NCBI GenBank assembly: GCA_946184195.1
Contig: CAMHEP010000005.1
Location: forward strand, 1 to 25,301
Direction of reading: 5' to 3'
From: an uncultured Bacteroidales bacterium
GTDB taxonomy: Bacteria > Bacteroidota > Bacteroidia > Bacteroidales > Paludibacteraceae
DNA length: 25,301 bases
Shown here: positions 7,402 through 16,393 of the stretch, one piece after another
Position numbering within the stretch: position 1 is the first letter of the stretch
Layout: the number at the start of each line of letters is the position of its first letter
The notes under the pieces: generated by a model
The model's input: the letters and a program-made list of their open reading frames with translations, nothing else
Told to the model about the DNA's origin: nothing
Databases searched by the model: none
Made by a program: the position numbers and the translations under genes

Positions 7402-8634
7402 TTATTCCGTACTACTGCCGAGAGTGTGACTAAGTCGATATAGCGCCTCGAGGAAATAGTAGTCGGCATAAATGATGGCGGCATCAATCTCAGAGCCGGC
7501 GGGATGGTGTCCCGTAGAGTGCAGCAGGATAGCCGGGCAGTCGTCGGATGCCATATAGTCGGCACTTAGACTTACCATCATTCTGTCAGCCTGTTCAGTG
7601 TATTCAATGGCTTTCGCCGAGTCTACATATTGTTGGAGTTCATAGAGTGCGCTCGCCACTACAGCAGCAGCCGAAGCATCGCGGGGAGCTTTGTCACCAC
7701 GCGGGTCGCAAAAGTCCCAATAGGGTACGTAGTCACAGTCTTTTTGTGCATGCAGCAGGCATAAATAAGCATCCGTGGCCTTCTCAGCCATAGCGAGGTG
7801 ACGAGGCTCATGCGTATAACGATAAACCATTGTGTATCCGTAGATAGCCCATGCCTGACCACGTGCCCAAACGGATGAGTCGTTCAGCCCTTGATGGGTA
7901 CAATTATAGAGGTGTTTGCCCGTGAGAGGGTCATACACCGCCACATGATAGCAGGTACCATCCTCACGGAAATGGTACGCCATGGTGGTGTCGGCATGGC
8001 TGACAGCTATGGTGCGCAGGTCCTCACATCCCGTCTCGTCCGCCGCCCAGAAGAGCAGTTCGAGATTGAGCATATTATCCATGATGGTGTTGTGTCCGCC
8101 AAACATATCTATGTTCCTCGGCCACGAGAGGAGAGTCCCCACCCGTGGATTAAAGAGTAAGGCGAGGCTGTCCGCGGCAGCGAGGAGTGCGTTGCGACAA
8201 ATGTTGCGCTCTGTGCTATCCGGCGAGAAGCGATAGCCGTTCAGTAGAGAAGTAATCGTCAGGAAGCCGAGGTCGTGGTCGAAGAGGGGAGCATGAGCGA
8301 GATAGAGCATTCGCTCACCGGTCTCGGTAGCGGCTTGCAGTACATCCTGTTTGCCGGTGAGGGCATAGTCATACCAGAGGCATCCGTCCCAAAATCCGCT
8401 GCACCACTCTTCGGGCACGTTGGGGCGTTTGTTCCATCGAGTCTGTCCCGGGTAGACGTTACGCGGCATGGAGTCGGTGACTCCCACCATCTCCGCCATA
8501 GTCCTATGCACTTTCCTGTCGCAGGTCTCGACCGTTTGGTTGAAGGGTATTGACTTGTCATGACAGTCGGTGCTTGCCGAGCAAGCCGTCAGCAGGGAAA
8601 AGCCCAATGCGAAATAAAGTATCTTCTTTTTCAT
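7402..8634 (-). CDS. GH88-family unsaturated glucuronyl hydrolase, lipoprotein
   Basis: The 410-residue product has an SPII signal (FSLLTAC, Cys18), so it is a periplasmic or outer-membrane lipoprotein. The fold is an (alpha/alpha)6 barrel of the usual GH88 length. The two conserved acidic motifs are visible: FDHDLGF (Asp121) and HNTIMDNMLNLELL (Asp186), which correspond to the catalytic Asp pair of unsaturated glucuronyl hydrolases. The GQAWAIYGYTMVYRYT stretch is also typical. Members remove the 4,5-unsaturated uronic acid that a polysaccharide lyase leaves at the non-reducing end. That fits the two lyase-family genes upstream in the same operon. The start codon overlaps the stop of the GH97 reading frame (ATGA, 8631-8634), implying translational coupling. 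The substrate linkage cannot be read from sequence. Confidence 0.92.
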   Translation of the reverse strand: MKKKILYFALGFSLLTACSASTDCHDKSIPFNQTVETCDRKVHRTMAEMVGVTDSMPRNVYPGQTRWNKRPNVPEEWCSGFWDGCLWYDYALTGKQDVLQAATETGERMLYLAHAPLFDHDLGFLTITSLLNGYRFSPDSTERNICRNALLAAADSLALLFNPRVGTLLSWPRNIDMFGGHNTIMDNMLNLELLFWAADETGCEDLRTIAVSHADTTMAYHFREDGTCYHVAVYDPLTGKHLYNCTHQGLNDSSVWARGQAWAIYGYTMVYRYTHEPRHLAMAEKATDAYLCLLHAQKDCDYVPYWDFCDPRGDKAPRDASAAAVVASALYELQQYVDSAKAIEYTEQADRMMVSLSADYMASDDCPAILLHSTGHHPAGSEIDAAIIYADYYFLEALYRLSHTLGSSTE

Positions 8635-10486
8635 TGTTGTTGTATGATCATCGTTGCTCCCCCGTTCGGCATGAGGTGCAGCGGGATACGAGCATTTGTT
8701 TTATTGATCCGTCGTATTGTTTTTGTAGCGACACGCACATGTGTTTTGGTTGGGATTTTGTCATCGTCGGTATAGAGTGTGAGAGCGAGTCGTTTGTCAG
8801 TCAGCGGCAGCGCGGTGAGGTCAACGATGATGTCCCGCGCAGAAGAGTTATTGAGTGCGGCGACATACCATGTATTGCCTTTGCGGCGTGCAATGAGTAT
8901 ATAACTCTCGGGGTCACCGGCGAGAACGCGGGATTCATCCCATGTCACAGGTAATTGCTCAAACCAACTTATCTCCTGTTCCCCCTCGTACTGCTGCGGG
9001 CGGTCGTACCAGAAGAGTGTCACCAACGGTGAGGCGTACACCATGGAGGCTGCTAACTGGTGAGCATGGGTATTGGTCAATCGGCGGTCGTAGTAACATA
9101 TGGTATAATCGGCTGCGCCGCAAAGCATACGTGTGAAGGCGAGTCTCACGTCGTGGTCTCCATCCGGGAACTCCTCATTACCGCATATACCCTCCTGTGT
9201 GAGCAGATTGGGATAGGAGTGACTAAAGCCTGTTGGTCTGTATTCATCATGAGGTGGTTGTCAGCAGCGAGCCTTACGAGGTCGTGCAGCCACGTATTCC
9301 ATCGGTGTGAGGCATATTGTACAAATCCGGATTTGACCCCCACGACGCCCCATTGGCGCAGCAGCGGGAACAATTCCCGAGCCTGCCGCATGAGCGCATG
9401 TTGATTGACATAGAGCCACACGCCTACTCCTTTGGATGCGGCATATCGGCATACCTCGGGCATGTCGAGACGGGGGATGACCTGTGTGGCATCGCCATCG
9501 TGGCTGGTACAGGGTTCATACCATTTCCAGTCGAAGAGCATATACCGAATGCCGTGGTCGGCACAGAAGTCAATGGTCGCCCTTGCGCCCTCCATAGTGA
9601 GCGTTGTCTCGCGCATGATTTTGCCCGGTTCCACCCAACTGAAGTCACCCTGCGGTTCAGGGTTGAGACCATCCACGAGCGCCACCGACTTATCCAGTAT
9701 CTGTCCGGGTGTTCGTGCCGCCATGACAATCTTCCATGGCGTGGCATAATAGGTGACAATATCGACCGGTGAATACATCCACGTAGTCAGTTCTGCATTG
9801 CCTTGCGCCATGAGTTTGCTCAGGCACCAGTCGGAAGTGTTGGCAGTAAGAATAGCAGTCCATAAGTCGGCTTGATGACAAAGCAGCGGCATCTCAACAG
9901 GGTGCGTGATACTATCCACGAGTACATGTTCAAAACCGGCTTGCGCCCACTGCTCGGCATAAGTCATGGTACCGTGCGGGAGTGAATAGGTTGTCTCGTC
10001 AGCGATAACTTTATGGAAGACAGCAGCGGGATGTTCGGGAAGGAAATAACGGAAGGCCAGTCCCTCATTATATAGTCGCACCTCGATATTAAGCCGATAG
10101 TGAGAGTTCACGAGTCCATTTTTGTCCGCTCTGCGAGCATTTCCCATCGGTGCCGTTGGCAGGGCAGGATGTTCCGCCTTGCGGCTGAGACAGATAGTGA
10201 CGGCGTTATAATTATCCTTGCTTATTACCGCACTTACCGAGTCCCACTGCATGGGGTCCATCCAATGTGTATACTGCGGCAAAGTACGCATGCCGAGTGC
10301 CATCTCCCAGCAGCGGTTGTCCATATTAAGTCCCAGTGAGGAAGGACGGAGGACGGTATCCCCCTCGTATGTGAGGGTATACTGCGTCCGATAAGGTTGC
10401 TCTCCGTTCTGCATAAACGAAGCCACCATTTTTCCATCAGGAGAGGCGATGGAGATAAGCGATGCTATGAGCAGGAGTATATTCAT
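8631..10486 (-). pseudogene. GH97-family glycosidase, disrupted by a frameshift near 9249-9253
   Basis: Two overlapping frames together make one GH97 protein. The 5' frame (10486-9146) starts with a signal peptide (MNILLLIASLISIASP) and carries the N-terminal beta-domain (GLAFRYFLPEH) and most of the catalytic barrel (FDWKWYEP, WGVVGVKSGFVQ, WLHDLVRLAADNHL). It then reads nonsense and stops at 9146. The correct continuation is in another frame from 9251: HDEYRPTGFSHSYPNLLTQE, GNEEFPDGDHDVRLAFTRMLCGAADYTICY, and on to a stop at 8631. Family members normally have about four more residues (of the type MVDI) between NHL and HDE, so a 13-bp loss fits better than a single-base error. The usual Asp nucleophile site reads KSGF, which I recall for the HDEYRPTG subgroup. 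Its normal role would be exo-cleavage of alpha-linked sugars. Confidence 0.88.
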
Positions 10487-12546
10487 CGGAATCGGATATT
10501 TTCGGTATAGTTACTAATGAGTATTCGTCCCATGTCGGCGGTTTTGTACCAACGGGGTTTATCAGGCATCGTATCGCAGATATGTTTGCCTCCGATGCGA
10601 AGGTCTTCGAAGAGGATATTCCTCACCATGCGTTCGGGGGAATATCCCTCGATGATACTTATCTCTCCTTCCTCCGGCGCGTTGATTCGACGGAAGGTGA
10701 TGTTTTCGATGGTGTTGCCGGGTGCTTGGCAGTATTTTTCATTGCGGAAGATGCGTAGGGTGAGTAGTGCGCCTTGGTCTATATGCTTGACGTTGATATC
10801 CTCAAAGAGGACGTTACGTATGACATTATTGTCGCCGGCGACGATAGCCATGCATCCTTGGTAGTCGAGTTGTGGTTCGTGTTGGTTGAGGATAGTTATT
10901 CGTCGGAAGACGAGATCTTCGATGGTGTCTATTCGTGTTCGGTCATCTCCCTCGGAAGCGGCACCGTGTAGTCCGATGAAGATAGGATGTGCCACTTTGG
11001 GGTTGAATACACAGTCTTCGACCAAGATATGTTTAGCCGACCCTACGTGTCCCTTGCGTGTGGCATAGACGGTGAGACAGTCATCGCTTGTCTCGCAATA
11101 ACAACCGCGTATGGTGACATGACCGGACGCGAAGATATTCAGTCCATCACCCCAAGGATAAGATGTATAACATTTCACATTCTCAATGAGCACCGTGTCG
11201 CTTCCGCCGGTAGGGACTTGCGTCGTGATGAGGTTTCGTACGGTGATATTGTGAGACGACGTTATTTCCACCCCATAACCACGTCCATTGGGACGCAGAG
11301 TGGCTCCCCCACCGTCAACTACGACATCGCGGCATCCACGGATGATGACTTGTCCCTCGTAATACTTCGTGGCATCCAGCCGTATGGTATCGCCGGATTG
11401 GGCATAGTATGTTCCCAAGTGTATGGTATCCTTCAGGGGTTGTGCCATTTGGAAATTCATCTCCCTGACGGCAGGTTTATAATGTCTGTCTCCATCAGCC
11501 TCAATGCAGAAAGTGACTCCGTCCCATAGCCTTTTTGGGTCGTGACCGCGGTAGGCGGTGTCCCGTACGAAGGTATTAGGCGCCACCTGCCGTGCCGCTC
11601 CTGATATGAGTACCACCCTCGGAGTGGTGCAGGCATGTGCCTCAGAGAGGTGCATATGTGTCGAGTCGACAAAGACGGGCTCCAAGCACAGTGTATCCCC
11701 TGTCCATATGCCACGGATACGTATATGCTGCTTGGCATCGAAAGGAAGGAGTTTACCGTCCAATCGTGCAGAGACATATTGCATCTTCTTCCCTCGTACA
11801 GCTTTCTGCCGTGCCTTAGTGCAATCCGCCATCTCCTTGTCCTGATACCAAAAGCCATCGTACTCTACTCCACCCTTAGGACGCGGATTCAAAAGACTCT
11901 TCTCGATAAAACGTACCAGGTATTCTTGTGTCTCGTAGCACAGGTCAAAGTGTCCTCGTCCGGCGTCCCGGAGGAACGAAATACGGCTATTGGGGTACAT
12001 CACTCGGAATGCCCGTGCCGGGTTGAGTCGTGCTTCCCACCACTCGTATTCTCCCATGACCATCAGTCCAGGGATGGAGTCGATATTGCGTGTTCTTCCC
12101 CACTCCACATTTTCGCGTCCGTAGCCGCAAAGGTTGGTGCGTGGTGCATCGCCGTGGTAGGAGATGATACAGAGGGTTCGCTCGGGGTTCCAAGCAGCGA
12201 AGTTCCAAGGGAAAGTGGCCTGCGCCGAATGACCGAAAGGTATAATCTTCGCCCTACGTATCTCAGGATGCTCGGTTTGAGTAGCCCATTGGTCAATCAG
12301 CGTCTCGAAACGTTGCTGACAGGACATGCCCTCGTCGTCCTTGACCGAGATGTCCCAATTTTGCGACCCCTGTTGTACAAAAGCCATCGCCACGCCGAGA
12401 CGATCCATTTCTGACGTGAAATAGTTGCTACGGAAAAGCACCTCCTCCGTCATGTTCTGGTGGCAATAGAGGACAGCCCGCACCGAGTCTGTCTCGGCAG
12501 GCAGGCGCAGGAAAGTTGCCAATAATATGCCTAAAAAGATTTGCAT
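10483..12546 (-). CDS. Fusion enzyme: alpha/beta-hydrolase (esterase-like) + right-handed beta-helix (GH28-like)
   Basis: The 687-residue product has two parts. Residues about 20-220 look like an alpha/beta-hydrolase: a strand with AVLYCHQN, a nucleophile elbow IIPFGHSAQA (Ser107), an acidic candidate in MGEYEWWE (Glu166 or Glu168) and a histidine in GRGHFD (His199). After a linker, residues about 365-687 form a beta-helix of repeated turns (SHNITVRNLI, GHVTIRGCY, KHILVEDCVF, NVLFEDINV). WGDGLN (Asp467) and SDDCLTVY (Asp488, Asp489) resemble the acidic catalytic cluster of GH28-type enzymes. Deacylation plus exo- or endo-hydrolysis of a uronic-acid backbone or side chain is inferred. The N-terminus (MQIFLGILLATFLRLPA) is hydrophobic but lacks the usual positive charge. 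The ATG overlaps the upstream gene by 16 nt, with AGGA 8 nt before it. It overlaps the GH97 start by ATGA. Confidence 0.8.
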   Translation of the reverse strand: MQIFLGILLATFLRLPAETDSVRAVLYCHQNMTEEVLFRSNYFTSEMDRLGVAMAFVQQGSQNWDISVKDDEGMSCQQRFETLIDQWATQTEHPEIRRAKIIPFGHSAQATFPWNFAAWNPERTLCIISYHGDAPRTNLCGYGRENVEWGRTRNIDSIPGLMVMGEYEWWEARLNPARAFRVMYPNSRISFLRDAGRGHFDLCYETQEYLVRFIEKSLLNPRPKGGVEYDGFWYQDKEMADCTKARQKAVRGKKMQYVSARLDGKLLPFDAKQHIRIRGIWTGDTLCLEPVFVDSTHMHLSEAHACTTPRVVLISGAARQVAPNTFVRDTAYRGHDPKRLWDGVTFCIEADGDRHYKPAVREMNFQMAQPLKDTIHLGTYYAQSGDTIRLDATKYYEGQVIIRGCRDVVVDGGGATLRPNGRGYGVEITSSHNITVRNLITTQVPTGGSDTVLIENVKCYTSYPWGDGLNIFASGHVTIRGCYCETSDDCLTVYATRKGHVGSAKHILVEDCVFNPKVAHPIFIGLHGAASEGDDRTRIDTIEDLVFRRITILNQHEPQLDYQGCMAIVAGDNNVIRNVLFEDINVKHIDQGALLTLRIFRNEKYCQAPGNTIENITFRRINAPEEGEISIIEGYSPERMVRNILFEDLRIGGKHICDTMPDKPRWYKTADMGRILISNYTENIRFR

Positions 12547-14666
12547 ACAAGTCGTCCTTTGTATATTTTACCATTCACCCTTATTTTGGCTTTGTCGTTG
12601 TCGGTGGAGACGAAGAGGTCTTTCTTTCCGTCCCGACGCACGACGAGCACCGCCACAGCAGATTGGGTTTTCTTATCCAATATCTTCACGTCAGGGAACT
12701 CAACATGGTCGATGACGGATGGTTTATAGGGAGCCGTTGGTTCGAACACATTGACGAAAGGCACTGTCCATGCTTCTCCCATTCGTCGAGCGACATAGGT
12801 GAGTGTAGGGGTCGTGCGGATGTCATACGGCATACCCTTCAGCCGGCTAAGTCCTTCGGTAGATGGAGATAATGCCCGGAAAGCATAAGTCTCGGGCATT
12901 GGCATTGCCCATTGGGTCATAGCCGTTCCGTCCGGTACATGATAATCCACCCGTACCGTCTCACTAAGCGGTGCACACGCTTTATTGTATAAGTACGAAT
13001 AAGCATAGAGATGTCCACCTGCAAAAGCCAGTTCGTCGGTAGGAGTAGTCGGGACACTCATGCTCATCCCGGTACCTAAATTATGGTAGAAATAGTCATG
13101 GAACTTATCTTGCCCGTCCTGACGGCGACTACGGAAGATATCAATGAAATAATTGTCGGTCATGACCACCAAACGTTGTTGGTCGGCATGAGTCTCCGAG
13201 TCCATCATATAAACCTCCGCATACTGCACAGGCATTGTATCCATACGCAGAATACGGAAGGGTTGCTGCGACATCATCACAGGGTAGTCGCTCACTCCGT
13301 CCACACAAACGGTGTTATGAGCAGGGAAACGAGAGTAATACTCCTTGTAGTCATCACCTCCATAGAGGCTGTATCCTATACCCGCATCAGGTGCCATACG
13401 TAGGCCGCAGCCGTATAATTCCAAACTGATACCATTGGCGTGCATATGATTTCCCTCACTGGCATTGAGGCTGAAGGCGAGGCTATGCTTCGGATCCATT
13501 CCTGTACGTTGGACAAGCCATGAAGTCTTCGGTGCCGCAAACATACGCGAGGGATGGAGATCAGCCATGTCGATACCGAGTTTGGCATATACTTCGGGTT
13601 TGAGCCGGTGCGGATGCGTATCACCAAAGCCCATAATCATCGAATCCGGGTAGAGATATTCCACGTTTGCCCGTGCGGCACGTTCGATGATAGGCAGTTC
13701 TTGAATAAGATTACGTCCCAGTTCCTCCCGATAGAGCCGCACGAACTCCGCCAAGTCCCCCAAAACCACCTGACTGTAGCCCGGGCATTCGCACCAAATA
13801 GCTGTTTCAGGGTCGTAGCCGTAGTCGGTCAACGTCTTGAGACTCCATTGTCGAATGGACTGTTTATTCTCCACGATACCGAAATAATACTCTCTTCCCT
13901 TAGCATCCGCATAAGCGGAGTCTGCGAGCAGGCATTGCCCGACGTTGAAGATAAAACGTGCCTGCATAAGGTCCCAGTTATTATGCGGAACACCGTTTGC
14001 TTCGATGATATCTGCCCAATGCTTAAAAGCGGCTTCTATCATGGTATCGCGTTTGTTCAACAAGCGGTATGTCTCCGTGAGGAAAGGCACGGTTTCCTCG
14101 TGAATGACCTCAAAGGTCTGCAGTCCGACCAGTGTCTGAATATGCCCGTGGTCCATATCTTGGGGCATCCGTGTATAATAGACCCCGTACATGTAAGTAC
14201 GCAGTATATTTTCGGCAATGGCGCGATACCGTTCGTCTCCTGTGTTACGGTATTGTTGGGCAGCATCGCGACCTAAACGGCATATCTGCTGATTGATAGA
14301 ATGGATGATATTACCCGTCTCACAAAGAGGAGCCCACTTATAGGTCCCTGTCACCTTGTTATAGAGCCACATCCCCCTCGGGTCTTCCTGACGCGGCATG
14401 AGTTGCTCCAAAGACGGACGGCGATAGTCGGTCATATGGCTTCGTGCCCCCGCCATCATCAGTGTCGGAACGGGCGCACTGTCGTTGCTCATATGGTCGA
14501 AATACTCTCCTCTGATGTAAGTGGTTGTGGCATGCGTACGCCAATGCATACAGAGTCGGTCACTGAGCCACGTAGCACCTGAGTCACGATACTGCTCAAT
14601 AGGGGCCGCGAGGAGCCTCATTCCAACCAGTAGACTAACCGTTATTATATAAAGTATCTTTCTCAT
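12531..14666 (-). CDS. Heparinase II/III-family polysaccharide lyase
   Basis: The 711-residue product has a signal peptide (cut near RLLA-APIEQ, residue 20), an alpha/alpha toroid domain (about 25-370) and a C-terminal beta-sandwich (about 380-711), the layout of the heparinase II/III superfamily (PL12/15/17/21 and relatives). Candidate catalytic motifs are HNNWDLMQ (Asn230, Trp231), ECPGYSQV (Tyr297), EGNHMHANG (His407, His409) and RFPAHNTVCVDG (His450, Asn451). The last two are hallmarks of the C-terminal domain. Such enzymes cleave next to uronic acids by beta-elimination and leave the unsaturated ends that GH88 removes. The exact PL family and substrate cannot be assigned by eye. The start shares ATGA with the GH127 stop (14663-14666), and the 3' end overlaps the next gene by 16 nt. 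Confidence 0.88.
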   Translation of the reverse strand: MRKILYIITVSLLVGMRLLAAPIEQYRDSGATWLSDRLCMHWRTHATTTYIRGEYFDHMSNDSAPVPTLMMAGARSHMTDYRRPSLEQLMPRQEDPRGMWLYNKVTGTYKWAPLCETGNIIHSINQQICRLGRDAAQQYRNTGDERYRAIAENILRTYMYGVYYTRMPQDMDHGHIQTLVGLQTFEVIHEETVPFLTETYRLLNKRDTMIEAAFKHWADIIEANGVPHNNWDLMQARFIFNVGQCLLADSAYADAKGREYYFGIVENKQSIRQWSLKTLTDYGYDPETAIWCECPGYSQVVLGDLAEFVRLYREELGRNLIQELPIIERAARANVEYLYPDSMIMGFGDTHPHRLKPEVYAKLGIDMADLHPSRMFAAPKTSWLVQRTGMDPKHSLAFSLNASEGNHMHANGISLELYGCGLRMAPDAGIGYSLYGGDDYKEYYSRFPAHNTVCVDGVSDYPVMMSQQPFRILRMDTMPVQYAEVYMMDSETHADQQRLVVMTDNYFIDIFRSRRQDGQDKFHDYFYHNLGTGMSMSVPTTPTDELAFAGGHLYAYSYLYNKACAPLSETVRVDYHVPDGTAMTQWAMPMPETYAFRALSPSTEGLSRLKGMPYDIRTTPTLTYVARRMGEAWTVPFVNVFEPTAPYKPSVIDHVEFPDVKILDKKTQSAVAVLVVRRDGKKDLFVSTDNDKAKIRVNGKIYKGRLVCKSF

Positions 14667-16387
14667 CGTTCAAAATATACTGCATATCGCTCGTGATGAA
14701 TATCGTATAAAGGAGACAAGTGTAGTCCGTTGTTATCCGTAAATTCACCTGTTTGCCCGTTTTTTTGCAACTGTTCAGGCGCTGCGACGATTCGCAGTCT
14801 ATCCGGCACGGCATAATCGAAGGAATAATAGTCATTATGCTTTGTTGCATCGGAGAAAGGGTTCTCCACTTTTCCCAGTCGCGCTGCCAGCAACACCGGT
14901 CCATATAGATATGCTACCCGTGTAGAATCCGGTGTATACTCCTGATGGATAGTCATCGGAAGGGACACCTCTATTCTTTCTCCTGCTTTGAAACGGCGCG
15001 AATAGGTGCAATACTTCTGTTTATTACCCGTCCATCCGGGTGTACGTACCATCAGTGTCAGTCGACGTTTAGGAGCTTTTTCAATCACCAATGTTGTCTT
15101 CTCGCCGCGTGGAAAATCTGTCTCTTGACGCAGTATCATTCCTGCCTGCTGCCACTCAACGCGCGAGGGGATAAATAGGTTCACGAAGAGTGTATCCTCC
15201 GACTCGAAATAGATACTTTCAGTGAAACGCATAGGGTTCTCAAAACCCGTTCCGACACAGCACCAAAACGAGTTCATACGTGTACTATATAACTTGTATG
15301 CTCCCGTCAGCATCGGTAGGAAATAGTGCACCATCCCACTCTCAGGATCCTGCTGCCCGAGAATATGATTGATAAGAGCACGCTCGTAGTAATCCATATA
15401 GATAGGATCCTCAGGATGCAACATATAGAGTTGGCGTGCCAGACGCATCAGATTATAGGTGCAACAAGTCTCGCCCGTGTAGGCACTCAGGTGACGGCTC
15501 ATCTGTTTAGGAGGGAAAAAATGCTCCTTATCGCTCAGACTACCCGAGGCATAGCAGTGATGCGTCACCATCTCCCGGAAAAACCTATCCGCCATCATGT
15601 GATTCGACTTGTCACCTTTCAAGCACTCCACCATCACCTTCGGCAGGAACGTGTTGCAATGCAGGGTTTTCATGTCAAAATTTCCGGCATAGAGAGGCTC
15701 CATCTTCTCTGCGTCATAGAAATAGTCTCTTAGTTCCGGTAACGGCTCTGCTATGCCACCAAACTCATTACGAAGCATACGGGCACGTTCGGGAACATTT
15801 CGCAGCTTATTCTCTGCCCACGACGTGAAGTCACGCAGCACGGCTCTCGCTGTGTCGTTATGACACAACTCTGCTTGAGCACGCATACCTGCCATCACTT
15901 TGTGCAACGTGTACCAGGGAGCCCAGACAGCCTGTCCGGCGATGTTTCGGTCAATCAGTCCCTCCGGAAACGCACTCACATAGCCGGTACCCAAGGCCTG
16001 TTGACAGGCACGAATACCTTGTACAACACTATCCCCCTTGAGGCGGTATATCTCCGAGTGCGTGGAAGCATAGGCGTAGGCGTAGGCAGTGAGCAAATGT
16101 CCCACAGCATGACCACGTAAGTCGCAATCAAGCGACTCCCAACCACCCATCTTCTCAAACACATCATATCCTCCTTCACGCGCTGAATAAACACCCGCCG
16201 TGGTACGAAACGAATGGAGCAACTGCTGTGCCGTGAACGAACATATCCACGCTGAATCGCGCCGCACGTTGTCATACCATCGCGATTCCAACAGCCTGAC
16301 ATCATGTAGCGGCAACGGCTTCACCACCGCCATCACCAGCGGTGATAGCAGTAGCAGTAGTACTATGTTAGCCAGCTTTTTGGTCAT
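14663..16387 (-). CDS. GH127/DUF1680-family glycosidase (beta-L-arabinofuranosidase type)
   Basis: The 574-residue secreted protein has its signal peptide at 1-20 (LLLLLLSPLVMA). It shows the DUF1680 signature regions GHAVGHLLTAYA (92-103), WAPWYTLHKVMAGM (155-168) and FWCCVGTGFEN (374-384). The zinc-thiolate centre of characterised GH127/GH146 enzymes is visible: Glu288 (SDKEHF), Glu306 and Cys308 (GETCC), and Cys376/Cys377 (FWCC). In the family a zinc-bound cysteine acts as nucleophile. Known activities are release of beta-L-arabinofuranose and of branched acidic sugars from plant glycans, and the relevant sugar here is not determined. The C-terminal beta-domains include VRTPGW and AYLYGPVLLAA. 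The gene starts 6 bp after the alginate-lyase-family gene and overlaps the next gene by ATGA. Confidence 0.92.
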   Translation of the reverse strand: MTKKLANIVLLLLLSPLVMAVVKPLPLHDVRLLESRWYDNVRRDSAWICSFTAQQLLHSFRTTAGVYSAREGGYDVFEKMGGWESLDCDLRGHAVGHLLTAYAYAYASTHSEIYRLKGDSVVQGIRACQQALGTGYVSAFPEGLIDRNIAGQAVWAPWYTLHKVMAGMRAQAELCHNDTARAVLRDFTSWAENKLRNVPERARMLRNEFGGIAEPLPELRDYFYDAEKMEPLYAGNFDMKTLHCNTFLPKVMVECLKGDKSNHMMADRFFREMVTHHCYASGSLSDKEHFFPPKQMSRHLSAYTGETCCTYNLMRLARQLYMLHPEDPIYMDYYERALINHILGQQDPESGMVHYFLPMLTGAYKLYSTRMNSFWCCVGTGFENPMRFTESIYFESEDTLFVNLFIPSRVEWQQAGMILRQETDFPRGEKTTLVIEKAPKRRLTLMVRTPGWTGNKQKYCTYSRRFKAGERIEVSLPMTIHQEYTPDSTRVAYLYGPVLLAARLGKVENPFSDATKHNDYYSFDYAVPDRLRIVAAPEQLQKNGQTGEFTDNNGLHLSPLYDIHHERYAVYFER

Positions 16388-16393
16388 TCTTTC

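Noticed and set aside
9240..9260. Programmed ribosomal frameshifting in GH97
   Set aside because: The junction CTCATGATGAAT is not a slippery heptamer, no stimulatory structure is evident, and family residues appear to be missing as well, which favours a deletion.
9330..9350. Loss of the GH97 nucleophile (KSGF instead of K-V-D-F)
   Set aside because: Not taken as a decay mark, because I recall GH97 members with HDEYRPTG also having a K-x-GFVQ motif. It is more likely a subgroup feature.
11635..12414. Plus-strand 259-codon open frame
   Set aside because: It is antisense to the esterase half of the fusion enzyme and has no recognisable domain or promoter.
13554..14276. Plus-strand 240-codon open frame
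   Set aside because: It is antisense to the heparinase II/III-family lyase, a well-supported gene; no independent coding evidence.
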